28,946 bases of DNA, taken from positions 1 through 28,946 of the forward strand of contig CAZCXI010000040.1 of assembly GCA_964502635.1 (NCBI GenBank), given 5' to 3'. The notes beneath the pieces were generated by a model. It was not told where the DNA came from. It saw only the letters and a list, made by a program, of their open reading frames with translations, and did not search any database. Positions 7,107 to 14,101 of this stretch are shown piece after piece. Source of the DNA: C00003060 sp964502635 (GTDB taxonomy: Bacteria; Desulfobacterota; Desulfobacteria; Desulfobacterales; C00003060). The position numbers were made by a program, and so were the translations under genes. Every line of letters begins with the position of its first letter. Position 1 is the first letter of the stretch.

Positions 7107-7128
7107 ACACCAGTAGCCGGAATGACAA

Positions 7129-7314
7129 TTATGTTTCTTCGACAGTAATGGCTTGCTGCTCACAAACCTCAACGCAGCTTTCACAGCCTAGGCACTCTTC
7201 TGCATTGACAGGTTCGGATTTTTCGTCTTGCAGTTCGAAAACCTCCACAGGACAGACCTCGACACATTCCCCACAGCCGGTGCACTTTTCCTTATCCACA
7301 GTCGGTGTGAACAT
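7129..7314 (-). CDS. Small 2[4Fe-4S] ferredoxin
   Basis: A 61-aa bacterial-type ferredoxin, an electron carrier in the cytoplasm. Two clusters are predicted from Cys11, 14, 17, 21 and Cys41, 44, 47, 51; the second cysteine set is followed by Glu rather than the usual Pro (VCEQQAI). Between them is an acidic linker. The ribosome binding site GGAGGGG lies about 7 nt before the ATG. The gene stands alone, with a strong hairpin after it. Its redox partner is not shown by context. The upstream 203 bp (7315-7517) show no gene or clear promoter. Confidence 0.93.
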   Translation of the reverse strand: MFTPTVDKEKCTGCGECVEVCPVEVFELQDEKSEPVNAEECLGCESCVEVCEQQAITVEET

Positions 7315-7517
7315 GGGCTAACCCCTCCTTTCTCATCCTTTTTCAATACGTTCTACATGCAAACCGATGTCTTGATACCGACTTCCCAAGTTTCGGAATG
7401 GACTTATTACATCAATTACCCCGGATCGTCAAGTCTTCTTCATAGGGTCCAGTATTTTTTTGAGTCATTCGTCGTGAAATGTCTTTCCCCACCGACTAAA
7501 GGCTTCTTGCGCCTTCG

Positions 7518-8573
7518 TCACCGCAGCCCATGTTCAACAAGGCCCACGAGGGTATTCCGAGTCGAGCGCAGCGCCTCACCACCGTCAAGCCCCCGTCGCT
7601 GTTTCGGCACACCGCAAGAGGGTTGGTTAGGCAGCACGTGCCAATGGAAAGACATCGTCTTCTCACCAGGCCTTGTAACGGATTTTCTCCAGCTTTCCAT
7701 CATCGCCTCTATGTCACGTGCAGTGCCGTCGATTCTCTGTCGGAGCGGCGCGTTCCAAGGTGTCGTGAGCACCGAATGAAAGAGCTTTCCCAGAGGATCT
7801 GTCCATGGGAGGTTGTTGGGCGGGGGCGGAGTGCATGGGAGGTCAAACTGCAACAAGGGGATGTTTTCTTGCGCCAGATCGAGGAACCGGGCATGGGCTT
7901 CAGGCGAGTCGGTAAGGCGGGGACCGGATTCATGAGGGTCTTCCTGAAACAGGTGGTTCCAGGCAAGCAATCGGTTTTCGATCATCAAACCGCCCAAGTC
8001 TTCATTCGATTCCGGGAACGGCTCCGAAGAAATCGGCTCTTCGCCTTCTTCGGGCCTATCCACACGAAAGAGGGCCTGCAAGGCTTGCTGCTGCACCTTG
8101 AATCCCTTCAGTTGCTCCCCTAATTCGCGCGACTGACGGTCAAAGTCTTGGGCCAGGTGCAAAAACAACTGGCATGCCAGGTTCCCGCCCTTGGACTCCT
8201 GGCTGGTCTTGCCGGCGGTCCCCCTGATTTCAGACGCGATTTCCGGGACCATGGGATGAACCGGGGCCATCTGCCCGCCTGTCGCTTTCAAATAGGCCGT
8301 GTCGACCCCCTGATTCAAAAGACCCCACGTTCTCCATTGCTCCAGTTCGGCCATCAGGGCCTTCTTGTCTATGACCTCTTGAAAAGGGACACGAATTTCC
8401 AGGAACCCTCGGGTTATCCAGCGCTGAGAACCCTCCATGGCTGGGGAACCCACCGGTCGATAGACGATCACACGACCGAAGTAAGGCGATAAGGCCTCCA
8501 CCAGTGAAGGTGCTATGATCGTAAAGGGGAAATAGATCAGAGACAAGGATTGGCTTTTGGGTTTGGAGATCAT
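7518..8573 (-). CDS. Uncharacterised protein coupled to the CysK-CysRS fusion
   Basis: A 351-aa protein that I do not recognise. The ATG lies 1 nt after the TAA of the cysteine synthase/CysRS-like gene (TAATATG) with no clear Shine-Dalgarno sequence, so translation probably depends on re-initiation. The N-terminus is hydrophobic but broken (SLSLIYFPFTIIAP ... GRVIVYRPVG) and is not a convincing signal peptide. The centre (about 140-170) looks helical and coiled, with QLFLHLAQDFDRQSRELGEQ, followed by an acidic stretch and a Pro-rich stretch (CTPPPPNNLPW). No catalytic motif is visible. Normal codon use and tight coupling argue that it is real and linked to the upstream enzyme or regulator. 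A soluble cytoplasmic location is most likely. Confidence 0.75.
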   Translation of the reverse strand: MISKPKSQSLSLIYFPFTIIAPSLVEALSPYFGRVIVYRPVGSPAMEGSQRWITRGFLEIRVPFQEVIDKKALMAELEQWRTWGLLNQGVDTAYLKATGGQMAPVHPMVPEIASEIRGTAGKTSQESKGGNLACQLFLHLAQDFDRQSRELGEQLKGFKVQQQALQALFRVDRPEEGEEPISSEPFPESNEDLGGLMIENRLLAWNHLFQEDPHESGPRLTDSPEAHARFLDLAQENIPLLQFDLPCTPPPPNNLPWTDPLGKLFHSVLTTPWNAPLRQRIDGTARDIEAMMESWRKSVTRPGEKTMSFHWHVLPNQPSCGVPKQRRGLDGGEALRSTRNTLVGLVEHGLR

Positions 8574-8574
8574 A

Positions 8575-10851
8575 TTATGAAATTTTATTGTCTTTAACCT
8601 CTACTCCCATGGCCCTGAGGCGGTCCCTGATTTCGTCGGCTCGGGGCCAGTCTTTCATCTGCCTGGCCTCTTCTCGTTGGCGGATGAGTTCCTGAACCTG
8701 GGCATCTGGTGCCGGCTCTTCAAAATCAAAGACATTTAGCGCCTCATCGATCCGTCTAAACGCGTCCTTGATGCGCCTTGCACCCCCTTGATCCATCTCT
8801 TGATGCGTCACTAGCCCATTGATCTTTCTGACGATCATGAAAACAGAGGCCAGGGCGGAAGGGATATCCAGGTCGTCATCCATGGCATCCGTAAAACCCG
8901 TCTTGATATCGTAAAGAAGCTGGTCCATCTCACTGTAAGGGTGCCCGCGTTCCACCCTGTTTAACAGGCAGATGCATTCATCGAGCCTGCGGATCGCAGC
9001 GCCTGCTTGATCGAGTGCTTCAAAGGAAAAATGCAACGGTTTACGGTAATAGTGGGAAAGCAGCCAATATCGAATCGCCCGGCCACTGTATCCCTGGTCC
9101 AACAGGTCTCGAACATAGGGCATGCGCGCGCCTGCTTCAGGCTTCTTTCTGCTGGACAGCACGAGCTCGCTGTGCATCCAACAACGCGTCAGCGGTTTTC
9201 CGGTCAGGGCGCTGCTGACGGCTATCTCGTTTTCATGGTGGGGAAACATGAGATCGCGGCTGCTCGTATAAATGTCAAAGGTTTCCCCAAGGTATTTCAT
9301 GGCCATGGCGACGGACTCGATGTGCCAGCTCGGCCTGACGTTGCCCCATTCGGTTTTGGTGTAGATGCCCCGCCTGAGTTCAGGAAGTTTGGCCCGCTTA
9401 AGGAGGGTAAAATCCCTTGGATTCGCCTTTTCATACTCGTCCAGGTCCACGGTGGAGCCGAGCCTGATCTTATCGAGATCAATGCCGGAGAGTTTGCCGT
9501 AATCCGCGAACCTGGAGATGTCAAAATAGACGGACTGGAGTTTCTCGTAGGCAAAGCCCTTTTCCAACAGCCGTCCGGTGAGCGCCACCATATCGTCAAT
9601 ATGTTCACTCGCCCTGGGATACCGTGTTGCGGGTTTCACACCGAGGGCTGCCATGTCGTCGAAAAAGGCCTGGACGTACTGATCCGTAAAGGGTTTGAGC
9701 TCCATGCCGGCCTTTTCAGACCCCTGGATCGTCTTGTCATCCATGTCCGTGATGTTCACCACATGGGTCACCGCATAGCCCTTGTATGCCAGATACCGGC
9801 GAAGGAGATCGGCCACGACAAAACGGCGACACTCGTCAATGTGCATGCGATCATGGACCGTTGGGCCGCACGAATAGATGGAGACCTTGCCGGAACGAAG
9901 GGGTTCGAAGGGCGTCTTGGTGCGGGTCAGGGTATTGTAAAACCTCAGATTGGTTTGTTCTCGCACGGCAAAGAGCGGGGTGCTCAAATAGCGCTCGCCG
10001 CCATCGGGCAAGATCACCACCACCACGCCCTCGGCCAAGGCCCTGACCTCCTCCAGTGCTATGGCCATGGCGGCCCCGGAACTCATCCCCACGAACAGGC
10101 CTTCTTTGCCGGCCAGTTGGCGGGCCATTTCAAAGGCCGCCTCGTCATCCACATTCAACTTTTTGTCCAGACGCGTCTTGTCGTATATTTCAGGTTGATA
10201 GGACTCCTTCATGTTTTTGAGGCCCTGAATCCTGTGACCCAGATAGGGTTCAACGCCCACAATCTGAATGCTCGGATTATATTCCTTCAAACGCCTTGAT
10301 GCCCCCATCAGGGATCCCGTGGTCCCCATGGTTGCCACGAGCATGGTGACGGCGCCATGCGTTTGTTCCCAGATTTCGCGGCCAGTGCCTTCGTAATGCG
10401 CCCGCCAGTTGGCCTCATTGTTGAACTGATCGGTGATAAAATAGGTGTCAGGGTGCTCGCGGGCTAAGCGATAGGCCTCCTCGATGGCCCCGTCGGTTCC
10501 GAGATGAGCGGGTGTGAGGCGGATTTCAGCCCCCATGGCCTGAAGGATCTTGCGGCGTTCCACGCTGGCGGATTCAGACATGGTCAAGACCAGGCGGTAG
10601 CCCTTCACAGCGCACACCAGGGCCAGGCCGATGCCTGTATTACCGCTGGTGGCTTCCAGCACGATTTTGTCCGGTGTCAAGGCCCCGGATGCCTCCCCCG
10701 CTTCGATCATGGCCTTGGCAATACGATCCTTTATGGAACCACCGGGGTTGAAACACTCGAGCTTGGCCAGGAGAGTGACATTGGGGTTGGGGTTGAGCCG
10801 CTTGATTTCAACCAGGGGGGTGTTGCCTATGGCGTCTAGAATGGAATGCAT
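8575..10851 (-). CDS. Cysteine synthase fused to degenerate cysteinyl-tRNA synthetase-like domain
   Basis: A 758-aa fusion. Residues 1-298 are a PLP-dependent O-acetylserine sulfhydrylase: Lys41 in NPGGSIKDR, TSGNTG at 68-73, a phosphate loop ATMGTTGS, SSGAA and GGERYLST all look functional. Residues 301-758 follow the CysRS fold (RFYNTLTRTKTPFEP, SCGPTV, NITDMDDKTIQGSE, MFPHHENEIA, and a C-terminal helical region ending DEIRDRLRAMGV). Catalytic motifs are lost, however. HIGH is HIDE (337-340), KMSKS is KPEAG (570-574), the zinc-ligand Cys of WHIEC is Ser513, and the GGGxDL loop is TSSRDL; Cys328, His538 and Glu540-region ligands remain. Canonical tRNA charging is therefore doubtful. It could sense tRNA-Cys or cysteine, or use another ligation chemistry. 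The start lacks a strong ribosome binding site. A HIT gene lies 28 nt upstream and an unknown gene 1 nt downstream. Confidence 0.92.
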   Translation of the reverse strand: MHSILDAIGNTPLVEIKRLNPNPNVTLLAKLECFNPGGSIKDRIAKAMIEAGEASGALTPDKIVLEATSGNTGIGLALVCAVKGYRLVLTMSESASVERRKILQAMGAEIRLTPAHLGTDGAIEEAYRLAREHPDTYFITDQFNNEANWRAHYEGTGREIWEQTHGAVTMLVATMGTTGSLMGASRRLKEYNPSIQIVGVEPYLGHRIQGLKNMKESYQPEIYDKTRLDKKLNVDDEAAFEMARQLAGKEGLFVGMSSGAAMAIALEEVRALAEGVVVVILPDGGERYLSTPLFAVREQTNLRFYNTLTRTKTPFEPLRSGKVSIYSCGPTVHDRMHIDECRRFVVADLLRRYLAYKGYAVTHVVNITDMDDKTIQGSEKAGMELKPFTDQYVQAFFDDMAALGVKPATRYPRASEHIDDMVALTGRLLEKGFAYEKLQSVYFDISRFADYGKLSGIDLDKIRLGSTVDLDEYEKANPRDFTLLKRAKLPELRRGIYTKTEWGNVRPSWHIESVAMAMKYLGETFDIYTSSRDLMFPHHENEIAVSSALTGKPLTRCWMHSELVLSSRKKPEAGARMPYVRDLLDQGYSGRAIRYWLLSHYYRKPLHFSFEALDQAGAAIRRLDECICLLNRVERGHPYSEMDQLLYDIKTGFTDAMDDDLDIPSALASVFMIVRKINGLVTHQEMDQGGARRIKDAFRRIDEALNVFDFEEPAPDAQVQELIRQREEARQMKDWPRADEIRDRLRAMGVEVKDNKIS

Positions 10852-10879
10852 GGTTATTTGCTGACACGATTCATGATTT

Positions 10880-11296
10880 TCAATTCTCCACTTCAGATCG
10901 AATCCGTTCCGCTACATCCTCGATCTTTTCCATGTTTCCTGCCATCGGCTCCCACTTGCAGATGGAAAGCCCATCGCCCGACCAGCGCGGCACGATGTGT
11001 ACATGAAGATGCGGCACCACCTGGTTGGCGGCCCTGCCATTGAGCTGCATGAGATTGATTCCCTCGGGATTCAGGGCCTTCTGAACAGCGGCCGCCAGTT
11101 TATGGGTGGCAGACATGACAGCCACAAAATCGGATTGCGTGATTTCATTGATAGTGGCCGCGTGGGCCTTCGGAATGATGAGGACGTGGCCGTCATTTAA
11201 GGGATTGATATCCATGAAGGCAATCGCGCTGTCATCCTCATAGACCTTTACAGAGGGAATCTCACCGCTGACAATCTTACAGAAGATGCAATCCAT
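10880..11296 (-). CDS. HIT-family (histidine triad) nucleotide-binding protein
   Basis: A 138-aa protein of the Hint/HIT family, which hydrolyse or transfer nucleoside 5'-phosphoramidates and related adenylates. The triad is His96, His98 and His100 in PHLHVHIVPRW; N-terminal DCIFCKIVSGEIPS and FMDINPLNDGHVLIIPKAH are typical of the family, and Cys3/Cys6 with downstream His could hold zinc as in some members. The ATG at 11296 was chosen because GAGGAGG lies about 7 nt upstream; a TTG six codons earlier overlaps that ribosome binding site. It is the first gene of a likely operon with the cysteine synthase/CysRS-like fusion. Some Hint proteins act on aminoacyl-adenylates, which makes the adjacency suggestive. 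Confidence 0.92.
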   Translation of the reverse strand: MDCIFCKIVSGEIPSVKVYEDDSAIAFMDINPLNDGHVLIIPKAHAATINEITQSDFVAVMSATHKLAAAVQKALNPEGINLMQLNGRAANQVVPHLHVHIVPRWSGDGLSICKWEPMAGNMEKIEDVAERIRSEVEN

Positions 11297-11383
11297 GAGC
11301 TGACCTCCTCGCAAGCAAGATCACTGGTAACTCTTAAGAGCTTTGAAACGCCGGACACGCCTCCCTAAAACTTTCATTGAGCC

Positions 11384-11583
11384 AAGAAAAGGGAATGGTC
11401 CAGGCTTGTTTGAGCGGTCATTAAAACGGTTTTTGCCCATCCATCTTGGCGAAGCGTAAGGTCAGGGCCTTGAACTGTCTGAGCCCAAAGGGCGAGTTTT
11501 CAAGGCCCCTGGAGCGAGCGTTAGATGGATCAAAAACCGGTTTAGACCAAGCTAAAAGAGGCCTGGACCATATCCCTGTTCTT
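11384..11583. mobile_element. MITE-like 200-bp imperfect palindrome (copy 2)
   Basis: The left end 11384-11405 (AAGAAAAGGGAATGGTCC...) and right end 11561-11583 are inverted repeats with one mismatch and one indel. A second inner pair follows: AAAACGGTTTTTG (from 11424) with CAAAAACCGGTTT (11531-11543), next to CCATC/GATGG. The core 11473-11500 (AACTGTCTGAGCCC ...) matches the core of the 4928-5134 element at 23 of 28 positions. There is no coding capacity. It fills half of the 390-bp gap between thiL and the HIT gene; the rest of that gap shows nothing I can name. Confidence 0.65.
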
Positions 11584-11688
11584 CAAAGCGCAAAACAGTA
11601 GAGAAAAAGCATCCATTCCTATTAGAGAAGCCACAAGGCCTCGTCAAGCAAAAATCCGCGCAGCGTCAATAAGTTGACACCTTGTTTA

Positions 11689-12714
11689 TCAGGAAAAATG
11701 CACGTACCCCCCTGGTCGGAGGCGTCTTCTGCCCGCTTCCGTTTCGAGCCAGATGCCGTCTTCCCGGATCATGGTTCCTATTTTGGCCGGCGGTGCGCCT
11801 GAGATCTTTGTCACGAGGGACACAATCTTGTCTTCGTCCGAAGACGACGCCGTAAAGAGCAGCTCATAGTCCTCTCCGCCGTGGAGGGCCCAGTCGAGGG
11901 GCCTTCTCCTTACATGGGCCGCCAACCGCAGCAACGCGTCGGTCATGGGTATGGATGTGGTCTGGAGCAATGCCCCGGTGTTGCTCTGCTCGCAGATGTG
12001 GCCGAGGTCCTTGGCCACGCCGTCCGAGATGTCGATCATGGCGTGTACGAGGCCACTTTGTCCCAGGGCCTTTCCCACCTTCAGGCGGGGCATGGGTCTC
12101 TGGTGGGCCTGGATCAGGGCCTCGTATCCGGAAGGTTCGAAAGACGACCCCTCCCGCAGCAGGAAGAGCCCTCCGGCTGCATTGCCCAGCGGGCCGGTCA
12201 CCCACAGGTTATCACCCACCCTGGCTCCGGAGCGGTACACCACGTTTTCCGGCGCGCAGTCTCCCAGGAGCGCTATGGTGATGACCGAAAAAGAAGGGCT
12301 TTGCACCGTATCACCTCCGGCCAGGACAATGGCGGTCTCATCAGCCAGGGTCTTGAACCCGACCATGAAAGATTCCAGGAAGCGGATTGTTGACTCCGGC
12401 TTCAGCGCGATAGACAGAAATGCCGTGTGCGGGGTCCCTCCCATGGCCGCCATGTCGCTGATATTGACGGCAAGCGACTTCCACCCCAGGGCCTCCGGCA
12501 AAAGGGTCTGGTCCGTGAAGTGAACCCCTTCAATCAGGGTGTCCGTGGTGACCAGGAGGAGCCTTTTTCCTCCTGTTTCCAGGACGGCACAGTCATCACC
12601 CATCCCCTTTCTGATGTGAGAGGCAGGTCGGGCGGGTCCGTGCTCCTGGATCCGCCGGATGATACCGGCCTCACCAAGGTCATGCAATGTTGTTCTATTT
12701 GGACTGGCTTTCAA
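11689..12714 (-). CDS. thiL: Thiamine-monophosphate kinase
   Basis: ThiL phosphorylates thiamine monophosphate to the active cofactor thiamine diphosphate with ATP. It contains the family motifs HDLGEAGIIRRI, GMGDDCAVLE (Mg/ATP-binding Asp pair), TTDTLIEGVHF, GWKSLAVNISDMAAMGG, VLAGGDTV, DISDGVAKDLGHI and WALHGGEDYELLFT. The open frame runs upstream to 13032 without similarity and across the divergent pilin promoter. I place the start at the TTG at 12714, which has GGGGGA 6 nt upstream and gives 341 aa, close to the family's usual 320-340. A TTG nine codons later lacks a ribosome binding site. It is transcribed away from the pilin operon. Confidence 0.92.
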   Translation of the reverse strand: MKASPNRTTLHDLGEAGIIRRIQEHGPARPASHIRKGMGDDCAVLETGGKRLLLVTTDTLIEGVHFTDQTLLPEALGWKSLAVNISDMAAMGGTPHTAFLSIALKPESTIRFLESFMVGFKTLADETAIVLAGGDTVQSPSFSVITIALLGDCAPENVVYRSGARVGDNLWVTGPLGNAAGGLFLLREGSSFEPSGYEALIQAHQRPMPRLKVGKALGQSGLVHAMIDISDGVAKDLGHICEQSNTGALLQTTSIPMTDALLRLAAHVRRRPLDWALHGGEDYELLFTASSSDEDKIVSLVTKISGAPPAKIGTMIREDGIWLETEAGRRRLRPGGYVHFS

Positions 12715-12780
12715 ACGAAGTCCCCCGGCAAGATAGGTTTGTAAACAGATAGCAATCTTGATGCCCTTTGTCCACTCCGC

Positions 12781-12803
12781 ACCATGCCTTTGTCTGGCAT
12801 GGT
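12781..12803. promoter_or_regulatory. Inverted repeat overlapping the pilin promoter
   Basis: ACCATGCC (12781-12788) and GGCATGGT (12796-12803) are perfect inverted repeats with a 7-nt spacer. The right half covers the -24 element of the predicted sigma-54 promoter. A protein bound here would block RNA polymerase, so a repressor operator is possible; a chance palindrome is the alternative. Confidence 0.4.
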
Positions 12804-12810
12804 AATTGCT
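12795..12810 (+). promoter_or_regulatory. Predicted sigma-54 promoter of the pilin operon
   Basis: TGGCATGGTAATTGCT matches the RpoN consensus TGGCACGNNNNTTGCW at every defined position except C6 to T, with GG and GC exactly 10 nt apart. The predicted start near 12821 leaves about a 50-nt leader before the pilin ATG. Many type IV pilin genes use sigma-54, which supports the call. Confidence 0.72.
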
Positions 12811-12870
12811 GTTAATGCTTCCAATTTGGGAACCATTGGTTCGCAGCAATCCACCTTGAGGAGGCGACAA

Positions 12871-13518
12871 ATGAAGCGAGCAAGGGCAAGACTCGGCAAG
12901 GGAATGGGAATGTTTGCAAACAACAAGGGCTTTACGCTCATAGAAATGGCCATTGTGTTGATCATCATCGGCATCATTATCGGCGCCGTGGTCAAGGGCA
13001 AAGACCTGGTGCGGAGTGCGGAGATGAAGCAACTCTATTCAAAGTACATGGCCACCTGGAAGTTGGCCTATGACGCCTATTATGACCGCACGGGCTGGGT
13101 CCTCGGAGATACGAATACGGCCGGCAATACCGGCGCCCGGGACGGGCACTGCGACCCCGCTACAACGGAGGCCAATCTTGTTTCTCAACTCCAGGCGGTG
13201 GGGATAGAACCACCCGGCGCCGGACCTACGGGCAGCCGATTGGTCAGGACCTATACGGATTCAACAGGCAGAAACAATACCCTTACCATCGCCTTTGATT
13301 ACCGCACAGCTCAGGGAAACTACATTCGCATCGCAGGCGTTCCCAATGAACTGGGGGTTGCCACCGACAGAATGGTTGACGGAGAGAACAGCGGCGACGC
13401 CGGGGATTTCCTGTATGTTCCTGATTCCACGGCGGATCCTTTGGCTCCGGCTGTCTGGCCCAGCGCTCAGACGGCACCCACGGCCAATGCCGCTGGCGTC
13501 TTCAGACTCGCATTCTAA
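12871..13518 (+). CDS. Type IV prepilin, probable major pilin of MSHA-like system
   Basis: A 215-aa class of prepilin. A 20-residue basic leader ends in NNKG, followed by the processing site and the hydrophobic helix FTLIEMAIVLIIIGIIIGAV, with Glu at mature position 5. Prepilin peptidase should cut after Gly20 and methylate Phe21. The rest is a polar, Gly/Thr/Asp-rich globular head of about 160 residues with a single Cys. The ATG was chosen because GAGGAGG sits about 7 nt upstream; an upstream extension overlaps the promoter. A sigma-54 promoter precedes it. It is the first gene of the cluster, and the ~90-nt gap to the next gene may allow higher pilin expression. It could be a minor pilin if the true major pilin is elsewhere. 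Confidence 0.85.
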   Translation: MKRARARLGKGMGMFANNKGFTLIEMAIVLIIIGIIIGAVVKGKDLVRSAEMKQLYSKYMATWKLAYDAYYDRTGWVLGDTNTAGNTGARDGHCDPATTEANLVSQLQAVGIEPPGAGPTGSRLVRTYTDSTGRNNTLTIAFDYRTAQGNYIRIAGVPNELGVATDRMVDGENSGDAGDFLYVPDSTADPLAPAVWPSAQTAPTANAAGVFRLAF

Positions 13519-13609
13519 GGGTGCCAAAAAAAGAGCCTCTCTAACCAACAGACAGGCCTGCGAAGAGGGCTGTTCAAGATGGCGGTATATATTCTAAGGA
13601 GCAGTTACG

Positions 13610-14101
13610 ATTAAAATCCTGAGACCCCACATCATTGCAGGAGCGCTTGCGGTCTTTTTTTTCCTGTCCGCCCATTTTTTCCTGACGGCCTACCACAGGT
13701 ACACTTTGAATCAGGACAAGTTGCGCGCAACCACCCGGCAGACGCGATTGCTGACCGAGCACCAGAGAGCCCTGGCACAAAAGCAAAGCACCCTCAACCG
13801 GATAAAGGGGTTTGTTGATCGGGCCAGATCCGCAGGGGTGAAAAGGGATGGGTGGGCCTATTACAATGTGAACATCGAGGAACCTGTTCCCTTTGCAGAG
13901 GCGGAACAGATCCTGAGGCAAACGGCCAATTCTTCGAGCTATTATTTCAAGCCGATCATGCTTCATGTCAGGGCCAACATCGAACCTGACGTCAAGGCTC
14001 CGCCAAAAACGGCCTCGGCCGTTTCCGGTGATTCTCCTGACACCAGGACGGGGGATGTCTTGCTAACGCTCAAAGGCGCCTTTGTGGTGAACCGCAGATG
14101 A
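13610..14101 (+). CDS. PilO/GspM-like inner-membrane protein (MshJ-like), probable ATT start
   Basis: 163 aa if started at ATT 13610, which has AAGGAG 8 nt upstream. The first conventional start in this frame, TTG at 13706, would remove the transmembrane helix (IIAGALAVFFFLSAHFFLTAY, about residues 8-28). A basic coiled segment follows (RQTRLLTEHQRALAQKQSTL), then a small alpha/beta domain ending in LTLKGAFVVNRR, as in PilO/GspM-type assembly proteins. The stop overlaps the next gene's ATG by 4 nt. Position and topology match MshJ, an inner-membrane alignment component that pairs with MshI; sequence similarity is too weak to be certain. ACG at 13607 is a less likely start. Confidence 0.75.
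   Translation: MKILRPHIIAGALAVFFFLSAHFFLTAYHRYTLNQDKLRATTRQTRLLTEHQRALAQKQSTLNRIKGFVDRARSAGVKRDGWAYYNVNIEEPVPFAEAEQILRQTANSSSYYFKPIMLHVRANIEPDVKAPPKTASAVSGDSPDTRTGDVLLTLKGAFVVNRR

Noticed and set aside
7629..7644. GGCAGCACGTGCCA as a minus-strand sigma-54 site
   Set aside because: Spacing between the GC and CC elements is wrong and it lies inside a coding region.
9007..10299. A 430-codon open frame on the + strand
   Set aside because: It is antisense to the cysteine synthase/CysRS-like gene, whose protein motifs are unambiguous; the antisense product has no recognisable motif and reflects GC-rich codon bias.
12715..13032. N-terminal extension of thiL giving a 447-aa protein
   Set aside because: The extra residues have no similarity, run through the divergent pilin promoter and antisense to the pilin leader, and a TTG with a good ribosome binding site gives the normal ThiL length.
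13519..13609. Attenuator hairpin between pilin and the MshJ-like gene
   Set aside because: AGCCTCT and AGAGGGCT pair only imperfectly across a long loop and no T-run follows; not strong enough to list.
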